DNA of 5,662 nucleotides from JANOAR01 sp031411235 (GTDB taxonomy: Bacteria; Verrucomicrobiota; Verrucomicrobiia; Verrucomicrobiales; Verrucomicrobiaceae), in contig JANOAR010000143.1 of assembly GCA_031411235.1 (NCBI GenBank), forward strand, positions 1-5,662, written 5' to 3'. This document shows, in pieces, positions 1-5,523 of the stretch (its first letter is position 1; each line of letters begins with the position of its first letter). The translations under genes and the position numbers were made by a program. Under the pieces are notes generated by a model. It made no database searches, was not told where the DNA came from, and worked only from the letters and a program-made list of their open reading frames with translations.

Positions 1-2403
1 CGCGAAAGAGAGCGCCTCCTCGCCCTCGTCAACGAGTCCAGCGAAGGCCGCCTCTACCATCAGCTCACCGAGCAATGCGAGCGCTTGGAGATCGACATCG
101 AAAAGCTCCGCGCTCTCAGCATGAAGATCGACGAGCGCCTGCGCACCCGCGTCAAAACCGCACGCGACTGGCTCAAAGACATGCGCAAAGCCCCCGCCAC
201 CACCCTCGATACCAGCCGCTTTGAGCAAGCCATCGTCGATCTCGACACCACCGAAGTCGAGCACACCAGCCACGCCCTCGCTGAACTCCGCGAAGCCGCT
301 GAGCAACTCGCACAGGCCCTGCGCAAAGCCTTCGCCACCGAAGCCGACGAACTGCGCCGCACCCGCGCCGAGCATGCCGATTTAGAAGCCCAGCTCGCCA
401 CCCTCCGCAGCGGCCTCCCGCCCATCCCGCAGCCCCTGCTCACCGTATTAAACGAGCGCCTTTTGCACATGGCAGGCCAGCCCGCCGCCCGATCCATGCG
501 CGAGCTGTGCGAGGTCAGCGACGAAGCCTGGCGCGAAGCCATCGAAGTCGCCTTCACCGAGAAATTCGCCGTCGTCGTCCCCGAGCAGCACTACGCCGAG
601 GCGCTGCGCCACTACCACGAAATCAAGCCCACCGCCCACGGCCAACGCGCCGCCGTCGAGAGCCTCATCCACCCCACACGCGCCTTGGCTTCCAAGGCCA
701 AGGTTGCCAAGAACACCCTCGCCGAAAAGATTACCACCACCGATCCCATCGCCCGCGCCGTGATCGATGAACTCTTCGGCCAAGTCATCTGCGTGCAGCG
801 CCTCGCCGACCTCGAAAAACACCCCAGCGCCATCCTCCCCGACGGCCTCATGCTGCGCGGCACCACCCTCGCCCGCGCCCGTCATTACGACGGCATCCCC
901 TTCGTCGGCAAAGGCGGACTCAAGCGCCAGCTTGAAATCAAATTCAGCCAGCTCATCGACCTCGAAGCCCGCCTCCGCCGCCTCGAACCCATCGAAGCCG
1001 AAGTCCAGCGCCTCATCACCGAGAAAGACCGTCAAGTCCCCGACCATACCGACATCGCCAGCGACCTCGTCCGCCTCGAACAACTGCCCGCCCGCAAGAC
1101 CGAGCACGAAGCCATGATGCTCAAATTGAAGGCTATGGACGCTGACGCCTTCCAGACCCTCGAAGATCAAGCCCACGAGACCAAGATCCAAGTCGAAGCC
1201 TGGGAAGAAGAGAAATTCGAGATCGCAAAAAAAGGCGGACACCGAGAGATCGAACAGTCCGAGCGCACCCTCAGCAGCCGCAGAGAAGAAGCCAGCAAAC
1301 GCGAAGACGACTACTTCCGCATCCGCCGCGAAATCCCCACGCCCAACCTCGAGCGCTACCACCCCTGGAAAGCCGCCATGCAAGAGCGCTTCCTCGTGCC
1401 CGACGCCATGGCCCGCGAGTTCGAAAAAGAAGAGCGCAAAGCCGCCGAAGCCGCCGTCCGCGCCGAGAGCGATCTGCGCGTCGCCATGATCGAATTCAAG
1501 ACCACCTTCGCCCCCAAGTTCGACGACCTCCCCGAAGATGGCCGCACCACCGCCGCCTATGAAAAAATGCTCGCCCGCATCGACGGCCAAGGCATCCCCG
1601 AGTTCGAGACCAAAGCCGCCGCTGAGAAAACGCGCTGGGAGCAGCTCTTCCGCACCCAAGTCCTCAGCCGCATGCAGCAAGCATTGAAGCGCGTCGAAGA
1701 CATCATTTTCCTGCTCAACAAACAGCTCAAGCGCCCCATCGGTCACGACTTGTACAAAGTCGAAAAACGCAACAACCCCGACTACCGCTTCTACCGCCAG
1801 CTCATCGACCTCAACAGCCTGCAACAGCCCGACGACCTCTTCTTCGCCAGCATGGAAGGCGACCTCCGCACCGCCCTCGACACCTTCTTGAAAACGCTGG
1901 TAGAAAACGCCCACAGCCCCGAAGCCGCCCGCCTCCTCGACTACCGCCAGTACTTCGACTACGACCTCATCGTCACCGACGTCCGCGACCCCAGCGCAAG
2001 GCCCGTCAGCGTCGATAAACAAAGCGGCAAAATGTCCGGCGGCGAAAATCAAAGCCCCTACTTCGTCGCTATTCTCGCCAGCTACCTGCACGCCTACAAC
2101 CGCCATGAAGAGCGCAAAAAAGAGCCCAGCCTCGCGCTAGTGCCCATCGACGAAGCCTTCAGCAAACTCAGCGGTGAACGCATCCAAGACTGCCTCAGCG
2201 CCATGCAAGAGCTAGACCTGCAAGGCGTCTTCAGCATGTCCAGCGGCAACATCCCCTTCGCCTTCAGCCTCTGCGACGAACTCATCGTCGTGACCAAACG
2301 CGAAGAGCGCACAGGAACAAAAAGCCGCGTGAGAAACGTCCCCAGCATCCTCTTCCGCGACACGCCCGAGGGGCAAGAGTGGATGACGAAGCATGCGAGT
2401 TGA
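1..2403 (+). CDS. SMC/MukB-like ATPase, JetC-like (Wadjet defence), C-terminal part
   Basis: The open frame enters at base 1 and ends at TGA 2401-2403, giving 800 codons; the true start is upstream. Codons 1-135 are charged, helical and coiled-coil-like. About codons 168-308 look like an SMC hinge: an AWREAIE stretch, then LFGQVICV, then DGLMLRGT and a glycine-rich end. More coiled coil follows to about codon 540. The head half carries the ABC signature SGGE (codons 679-682), a Walker B motif LALVPIDEAF with D717/E718, and a SKLSGER D-loop. Such proteins dimerise into ATP-driven DNA-loop-extruding rings. The Walker B region recalls the SbcC/MukB-like Walker B family, and hinge plus head together favour JetC of Wadjet, which with JetA, JetB and nuclease JetD cleaves circular plasmids. 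The Walker A lobe would be in the missing N-terminus. A TTG at 85 is internal. SMC-type ATPase is secure; JetC is inference, because no partner gene is visible. Confidence 0.88.
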   Translation, partial: RERERLLALVNESSEGRLYHQLTEQCERLEIDIEKLRALSMKIDERLRTRVKTARDWLKDMRKAPATTLDTSRFEQAIVDLDTTEVEHTSHALAELREAAEQLAQALRKAFATEADELRRTRAEHADLEAQLATLRSGLPPIPQPLLTVLNERLLHMAGQPAARSMRELCEVSDEAWREAIEVAFTEKFAVVVPEQHYAEALRHYHEIKPTAHGQRAAVESLIHPTRALASKAKVAKNTLAEKITTTDPIARAVIDELFGQVICVQRLADLEKHPSAILPDGLMLRGTTLARARHYDGIPFVGKGGLKRQLEIKFSQLIDLEARLRRLEPIEAEVQRLITEKDRQVPDHTDIASDLVRLEQLPARKTEHEAMMLKLKAMDADAFQTLEDQAHETKIQVEAWEEEKFEIAKKGGHREIEQSERTLSSRREEASKREDDYFRIRREIPTPNLERYHPWKAAMQERFLVPDAMAREFEKEERKAAEAAVRAESDLRVAMIEFKTTFAPKFDDLPEDGRTTAAYEKMLARIDGQGIPEFETKAAAEKTRWEQLFRTQVLSRMQQALKRVEDIIFLLNKQLKRPIGHDLYKVEKRNNPDYRFYRQLIDLNSLQQPDDLFFASMEGDLRTALDTFLKTLVENAHSPEAARLLDYRQYFDYDLIVTDVRDPSARPVSVDKQSGKMSGGENQSPYFVAILASYLHAYNRHEERKKEPSLALVPIDEAFSKLSGERIQDCLSAMQELDLQGVFSMSSGNIPFAFSLCDELIVVTKREERTGTKSRVRNVPSILFRDTPEGQEWMTKHAS

Positions 2404-2420
2404 GCCCTCCGCAAAGTAGC

Positions 2421-2439
2421 CATCTCGCTCCGCGAGATG
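2421..2439. other. Perfect 8-bp inverted repeat (stem-loop) after the ATPase gene
   Basis: The arms CATCTCGC (2421-2428) and GCGAGATG (2432-2439) are exact reverse complements around a three-base TCC loop. The hairpin starts 18 bases after the ATPase stop and lies before the preferred start of the next gene. No T-rich run follows on the plus strand, so it is not a classical intrinsic terminator. It could be a transcript 3'-end stabiliser, a weak terminator or a dispersed palindrome. Confidence 0.55.
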
Positions 2440-2495
2440 AGCCCAGCGCTACCGTTCCGACCTCACGCCCACCCTCATCGAAATCCCCTCCAGCC

Positions 2496-3131
2496 ATGCC
2501 AAGCACACCGTCCTCAATCCCCATCACCTTCGACGTGCTGCGAAGCGAAGAAACCGCCCCAGTGACACTCGATTTCGCCGACAACACCGACGTCATCTCC
2601 ACCACTCGTTGGCGAGTCCCTCGCGACCTCGACAACGATACAGCCCTGCGCACACGAGCCGCCGATGCCCGAGAATTTGCCATGCTCGCCGCAAAGCGTT
2701 GGAGACACTATCGAGACACAGACAGCGCCGCTCGCAGCCTCCCTGACCTCCAGCGAATGATCGCAACTGATCCGCATGGCGAATACTGCTTCCACCTCAA
2801 AGTCACCGCCGATTGGTTCCCCACCAGCCTCGGCGGCGCAATGATTCGCCGCACATGGTGCCATCATCTCATGATCGACTTTCTCTTCGTCCACCCTCGC
2901 ATCAGCGGCAGAGTCGAGAACGTGAAGGGCGTCGGCATTGGTATTCTCCAAGGCGTATGCAGCCTTGCCCGCGAGCTGCGATGCAAACGTGTCTGGGGCG
3001 AAGCCACCCGAGATTCCGCCCCCTTTTATCAGCGGCAACTGAAGCGTGTCGTCGAAGATAGCTTTGACCTAAACACCGCCGAAATCGCCACCTTCGCCAA
3101 CCAGATTGCTGAAGGCAACCAGAGCGCTTGA
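2496..3131 (+). CDS. Putative GNAT-fold acetyltransferase-like protein
   Basis: The protein has 211 residues from ATG 2496. The frame is open back to a GTG at 2379 inside the ATPase gene, but the added 39 residues are a Ser/Pro-rich low-complexity stretch spanning the hairpin at 2421-2439, so ATG 2496 is preferred. No clear ribosome-binding site precedes either start. The C-terminal half looks like the GNAT core: a hydrophobic strand (LMIDFLFVHP), a glycine-rich acetyl-CoA-type loop KGVGIG at residues 144-149 with Lys where Gln/Arg is usual, a helix, a strand ending VWGEAT, then a DSAPFYQRQ segment like the C-terminal FY motif of GNATs. The N-terminal 90 residues are not recognised. Substrate is unknown, and a GNAT-like fold without catalysis is possible. 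The gene follows the ATPase by 92 bases and precedes a small gene by 31 bases, so it probably heads a short operon. Confidence 0.72.
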   Translation: MPSTPSSIPITFDVLRSEETAPVTLDFADNTDVISTTRWRVPRDLDNDTALRTRAADAREFAMLAAKRWRHYRDTDSAARSLPDLQRMIATDPHGEYCFHLKVTADWFPTSLGGAMIRRTWCHHLMIDFLFVHPRISGRVENVKGVGIGILQGVCSLARELRCKRVWGEATRDSAPFYQRQLKRVVEDSFDLNTAEIATFANQIAEGNQSA

Positions 3132-3162
3132 TCTTTCAACCCCCAAACCCTACCATGCCCCT

Positions 3163-3345
3163 ATGAAGACTCCAAAGCCCCGCTCCGAGATGACCAAAGA
3201 AGAACTCGTCGCCCACCTCAAAGAGATGTATGCCGCCGAAGACTACTTCACCGGCGTCCTCGGCAACCGCAACAGCTTCTTCATCGCTAAGCCCTTGCGC
3301 CGCAAGAAAGCCGTTGCCAAGCGCGCAGCCAAGACCACCGCGTAG
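3163..3345 (+). CDS. Small basic-tailed protein, first of a tandem paralogous pair
   Basis: This encodes 60 residues from ATG 3163, 31 bases after the putative GNAT gene. The frame is open further upstream to 3106, but that would overlap the preceding gene, and ATG 3163 begins where similarity to the next gene begins. Residues 11-48 match residues 12-49 of the following product without gaps; shared pieces are VAHLK, a (V/I)LGN turn, an aromatic FF segment followed by A(K/R)P, and a final RK. The unique C-terminal tail is Lys/Ala/Arg-rich (KKAVAKRAAK), which could contact nucleic acid, but that is speculation. There is no signal peptide or membrane segment. I do not recognise the family and assign no function. 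The duplication argues that this is a real gene. Confidence 0.66.
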   Translation: MKTPKPRSEMTKEELVAHLKEMYAAEDYFTGVLGNRNSFFIAKPLRRKKAVAKRAAKTTA

Positions 3346-3359
3346 ACCTAACCTGACTC

Positions 3360-3524
3360 ATGCGTAAACCTCTTCACCTCCTGAACCCCGAAGAAAAGGC
3401 CGAGGTTGTTGCTCACCTGAAAGCCCAAGCTGAAAAGGCAGGCGATATGCCGATGATCCTCGGCAACCTCAGCGATATCTTCTTTGCCCGGCCTTCCTGC
3501 CGCAAGACGCCCTCCGCCAAATGA
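3360..3524 (+). CDS. Small protein, second of a tandem paralogous pair
   Basis: This encodes 54 residues from ATG 3360 to TGA 3522-3524, beginning 14 bases after the previous small gene. It starts MRKPLHLLNPEEK and continues with VAHLK, then ILGN, then IFFARP and CRK, matching the previous protein ungapped over about 38 residues. It lacks the long basic tail of its partner. The first half should be a helix (EEKAEVVAHLKAQAEKAG), followed by a glycine turn and a short hydrophobic strand. Close spacing suggests co-transcription with the two genes upstream. A second, in-phase stop lies close by and the coding style matches the left part of the window. The function is unknown. Conservation between the two copies is the main evidence for translation. 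Confidence 0.62.
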   Translation: MRKPLHLLNPEEKAEVVAHLKAQAEKAGDMPMILGNLSDIFFARPSCRKTPSAK

Positions 3525-3563
3525 TAAATCCATTTCAAAACCCTCCGATATTCACACCACACA

Positions 3564-3619
3564 ATGAACAACATCACTACTTTTGTTATTATTCAGTTAT
3601 TGTTCGCTTCGCTTTTGTA
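3564..3619 (+). pseudogene. 5' fragment of a small exported-protein gene cut by the ISL3 element
   Basis: ATG 3564 opens a frame reading MNNITTFVIIQLLFASLL, a polar start followed by a hydrophobic core, as in a signal peptide. It stops at a TAG whose first two bases are the last bases before the IS and whose G is the first base of the IS, so the stop is created by the insertion junction. The downstream flank after the IS resumes in the same phase at 4986 with an open frame ending at 5222. No obvious ribosome-binding site precedes the ATG. The reading is that one gene of roughly 97 codons was split. It could instead be a chance hydrophobic stretch in AT-rich DNA. Confidence 0.45.
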
Positions 3620-3647
3620 GGCTCTTCAGGGAAACGAGTGGGTAGAG
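3620..3647 (+). repeat. Left terminal inverted repeat of the ISL3 element (28 bp)
   Basis: It begins GGCTCTTCAGGG and is the exact reverse complement of 4957-4984. Similarity ends abruptly after the shared GGTAGAG. The outer base is fixed as G3620 because the next outward bases of the two ends differ. This is the expected binding and cleavage site for the transposase. Confidence 0.95.
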
Positions 3648-3665
3648 TTGAGCGAAGAGCATGTT

Positions 3666-3673
3666 AAGGAAGG
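3666..3673 (+). promoter_or_regulatory. Ribosome-binding site of the ISL3 transposase
   Basis: The purine run AAGGAAGG lies three bases before ATG 3677, and its AAGGA core is six bases before it. It fixes the transposase start. It stands out because the chromosomal-style genes to the left have no clear Shine-Dalgarno site. Confidence 0.7.
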
Positions 3674-3676
3674 TAC

Positions 3677-4978
3677 ATGGACATTAGCGAACAGAGCGTA
3701 AGAGCGCATTATGGCGAGATCATTGGAGTTGGGAGCCAATGGGAAGTGACCCGGGTCGAGGTGAGCCATCGCGAGCAGCGGCTTGAGGCATGGGTGAAGT
3801 GGAAGGAAGGAGTGGCCATGCTGTGTCCGCAGTGTGGGCGTGAGAGCCCTGGCTATGACATGCTCAAAGAGCGTACTTGGCGGCACCTTGACGCCTGTGG
3901 TTACACCACATTGTTGCACGCCCGGCTGCCGCGCTGCCAGTGTGCGGAGCACAAAGTCTTGAGCCAAGTGCCGAGTTGGGCATCCCCCGGCGGGCGCTTC
4001 ACCCTCGGATTTGAGCGCCATGCCATCGACGTGCTTGATGGCGCACGAAGTGTGAGCGCAGCGTGCAAGTTGCTGCGCCTTGATTGGGACACCGCATGGC
4101 TGATCCAGAAGCGCGGCGTAGAGCGAGGTTTAGCGAAGCGTACGGCGCAGCAGACGGACTATCTGGGCATCGACGAACCGCAGCGAAGCGGAGATAGCCA
4201 GCCGCAGGCTGCCCGCAGGGCGAGCGTAGCGAGGCAAAAGAGCTTTGGTAAAGGCCATAGCTACGGCACGGTGATCAGCGACTTGACGCATGGCAGCGTG
4301 CTGGAAGTCGTACAAGATCGCGATCAAGCCTCAGCCACCCAGGCACTCAATGCCTTGCCCATCGAGATGCGCAAGGGCGTCAAAGCCGTAGCGATGGACA
4401 TGTGGAAAGGCTTCGCCAACGCCGTCATTGAAGTCCTCCCGCAAGCCGCCATCGTACATGATCGCTTTCATATCAAAGGCTATCTGACCAAGGCTGTGGA
4501 CAGCGTGCGGCGCAGCGAGAACAAGACCCTCAAAGCCAGTGGTGACACAAGCCTAGTAGGCAGCAAATACCAATGGTTAAAGAACCCCGTGAACCACACC
4601 GAGGAGAGTTGGGAGAGCTTTGAAACACTGCTGGAGCGCAATCTCAAAACAGGTCGAGCATGGGCGCTCAAGGAGACCTTTGATCAGTTCTGGGAGCAGC
4701 TGCTTGAGGCCAAGGCCAGCGAGTTTTTCAAGCAATGGTTTGGCAGAGCCAAACGCAGCAAACTGGAGCCTATCAAGAGGGCCGCAGACACCCTCAAGCG
4801 CCATCTTGCGAACATCCTAACCTACTTCACCCACCGCATCACCAACGCCACAGCCGAGGGCCTAAACTCACTCATCCAAGCCATCAAATCCAATGCGCGT
4901 GGCTTCCGTAACTTCGCCATCCTATTCCAACTCGGCAAACTTGACAGAAAACCATCCTCTACCCACTCGTTTCCCTGA
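3677..4978 (+). CDS. ISL3-family DDE transposase with in-frame 20-residue insertion
   Basis: The 433-residue protein performs cut-and-paste-type DNA transposition of its own element. An N-terminal zinc-finger region starts with CPQC at about residues 52-55 and includes a later C-x-C-x2-H group (CQCAEH). A helix-turn-helix-like segment follows (DGARSVSAACKLL). The DDE core has D166 in LGIDE, D241 in AMDMW and E394 in NATAEGLNSL, with the family motifs FGKGHSY, HDRFHIKGYL and RGFRNFAI. All three catalytic residues are present and the frame is intact. In ISL3 transposases GIDE normally runs straight into KSFGKGHSY; here 20 extra residues rich in Arg, Ala, Gln and Ser intervene (residues 168-187), which may impair or abolish activity. 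The last residues (STHSFP) and the stop are encoded within the right terminal repeat. Confidence 0.95.
   Translation: MDISEQSVRAHYGEIIGVGSQWEVTRVEVSHREQRLEAWVKWKEGVAMLCPQCGRESPGYDMLKERTWRHLDACGYTTLLHARLPRCQCAEHKVLSQVPSWASPGGRFTLGFERHAIDVLDGARSVSAACKLLRLDWDTAWLIQKRGVERGLAKRTAQQTDYLGIDEPQRSGDSQPQAARRASVARQKSFGKGHSYGTVISDLTHGSVLEVVQDRDQASATQALNALPIEMRKGVKAVAMDMWKGFANAVIEVLPQAAIVHDRFHIKGYLTKAVDSVRRSENKTLKASGDTSLVGSKYQWLKNPVNHTEESWESFETLLERNLKTGRAWALKETFDQFWEQLLEAKASEFFKQWFGRAKRSKLEPIKRAADTLKRHLANILTYFTHRITNATAEGLNSLIQAIKSNARGFRNFAILFQLGKLDRKPSSTHSFP
4178..4237 (+). repeat. 60-bp in-frame palindrome-rich insertion within the transposase gene
   Basis: The block lies between the codons for GIDE and KSFGKGHSY, which are adjacent in typical ISL3 transposases. 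It is exactly 20 codons with no stop. It holds several small hairpins: CCGC/GCGG (4178-4191), CAGCC-GCA-GGCTG (4199-4211) and GCCC-GCA-GGGC (4211-4221), and repeats CCGCAG three times (4178, 4202, 4213). It ends with AGCGTAGCGAGG. This resembles mobile palindromic elements such as REP sequences or Rickettsia palindromic elements that insert in frame. The family identity is inference, and the exact edges may shift by a base or two. Confidence 0.6.
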
Positions 4979-4984
4979 AGAGCC
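4957..4984 (-). repeat. Right terminal inverted repeat of the ISL3 element (28 bp)
   Basis: This is the exact reverse complement of 3620-3647, ending CTGAAGAGCC on the plus strand. The transposase stop (TGA 4976-4978) lies inside it, so gene and element end overlap. Confidence 0.95.
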
Positions 4985-5222
4985 GATAAATCAAAAAGCC
5001 ATCACTACCGAGAAATCAAATGGCACCGTTACAGGTATTGTCGGCGAAGATTTCGTCGAACTACAAACTACAGGCACTGCAACTATTGCAATCGCTCGTC
5101 CTTGGGTGCTGTGGGATTTCACCATTGTCTTTGGTAAAGATGGGACTGTGACAAGATTTGAACAGGGAAAGACAGGAGCTGGAGAATGGCAACGCTCTGT
5201 TCTGCCTCCATCTATTAGATAA
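4985..5222 (+). pseudogene. 3' fragment of a small exported-protein gene cut by the ISL3 element
   Basis: An open frame enters from the IS end, and from 4986 encodes 78 residues (INQKAITTEK ... SVLPPSIR) to TAA 5220-5222. It looks like genuine protein: alternating hydrophobic strands (VTGIVGEDFVEL, TIAIARPWVLW, FTIVFGKDGTVTRF) suggest a small beta-sheet domain. The apparent ATG at 4893 lies inside the transposase gene in another frame and is not a credible start. The codon phase matches that of the signal-peptide-like fragment at 3564-3619 when the IS is removed exactly, so the two probably formed one gene for a secreted or envelope protein of about 97 residues. The family is not recognised. 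Base composition is more AT-rich than the left part of the window. Confidence 0.5.
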
Positions 5223-5421
5223 ATTTGGTTTACTGAACTTAGCATAATCAGATAATGATCAACTTACTTTTGGGAAATAAGCTTCTGTGGCTAGGCGGTG
5301 ATAATTAAAGGAGGCCATCGTAGAAAAAAGGTTTTGTAGGCGAAGCCCGCAGCTAGGCCATTCTCGCGTTTTACTGGTCTTGCCCAGCAAGGTTGCCTAA
5401 CTTCATTTGATGATTGAATGT
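5223..5421. other. Intergenic stretch with no convincing gene
   Basis: Neither strand shows a plausible coding frame, and there is no tRNA or CRISPR pattern. The DNA is AT-rich at first, then more mixed. A strong AAAGGAGG at 5307-5314 has no start codon at usable distance. Around 5335-5360 a short GC-rich block contains GGCGAAGCCCGCAG, which shares GCCCGCAG and GCGAAGC with the insertion inside the transposase. Confidence 0.5.
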
Positions 5422-5523
5422 TCAAAGCCCAGACTCTTGAACGATAACCCTCCCACAGAATTTTTGAACTAAATCGGTAATGCGCCGTCTCGATAAATCA
5501 GAAATGTCTTTGTTGAGGATCAC
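5422..5523 (-). pseudogene. Possible gene remnant beside the IS3-type element
   Basis: Read on the minus strand from 5523, an open frame gives 33 residues (VILNKDISDLSRRR and onward) to TGA at 5424-5422. The sequence is protein-like, with an amphipathic helix LSRRRITDLVQKF. If the neighbouring IS3-type element ends at about 5524, this could be the C-terminus of a gene it interrupted. It is short and may be chance, so confidence is low. Confidence 0.22.

Larger units (their letters stand above)
3620..4984 (+). mobile_element. ISL3-family insertion sequence, full length (1365 bp)
   Basis: The ends are a perfect 28-bp inverted repeat, 3620-3647 on the left and 4957-4984 on the right, starting GGCTCTTCAGGGAAA. 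GGCTCTTC-type termini, the length and the single DDE transposase gene all fit the ISL3 family. The family usually makes 8-bp target duplications, but the flanks differ here: CTTTTGTA on the left and GATAAATC on the right. The missing duplication suggests a later deletion, recombination between two copies, or unusual insertion. Exact ends and an unbroken transposase frame point to a fairly recent arrival, apart from the 60-bp insertion inside the gene. Confidence 0.93.

Noticed and set aside
448..2106. A 552-codon minus-strand open frame opposite the ATPase gene
   Set aside because: It is Gly/Ala/Val/Phe-rich low-complexity sequence, as expected antisense to GC-rich codons, and the plus-strand frame has clear SMC motifs.
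2379..2495. Upstream GTG start extending the GNAT-like gene by 39 residues
   Set aside because: The extension overlaps the ATPase gene and the hairpin and encodes Ser/Pro-rich low-complexity sequence.
2404..3524. A JetD-like nuclease downstream of the ATPase
   Set aside because: None of the three genes is long enough or shows Toprim-like motifs.
3523..3530. GATAAATC as the left copy of an 8-bp target duplication matching 4985-4992
   Set aside because: It lies 97 bp outside the perfect terminal repeat, and a third copy at 5492-5499 suggests chance; kept only as a clue.
3626..4021. Minus-strand open frame of 131 codons in the ISL3 left end
   Set aside because: It is antisense to the transposase, and its STHSFP ending is simply the terminal repeat read from the other side.
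4893..5222. A 109-codon gene starting at ATG 4893
   Set aside because: Its first 31 codons lie inside the ISL3 element in a frame other than the transposase; only the part after 4985 looks like native protein.
4991..5245. Minus-strand frame of 84 codons
   Set aside because: It is antisense to the more protein-like plus-strand fragment and has no recognisable motif.
5307..5314. AAAGGAGG as a ribosome-binding site of a hidden gene
   Set aside because: No start codon with an open frame follows at a usable distance.
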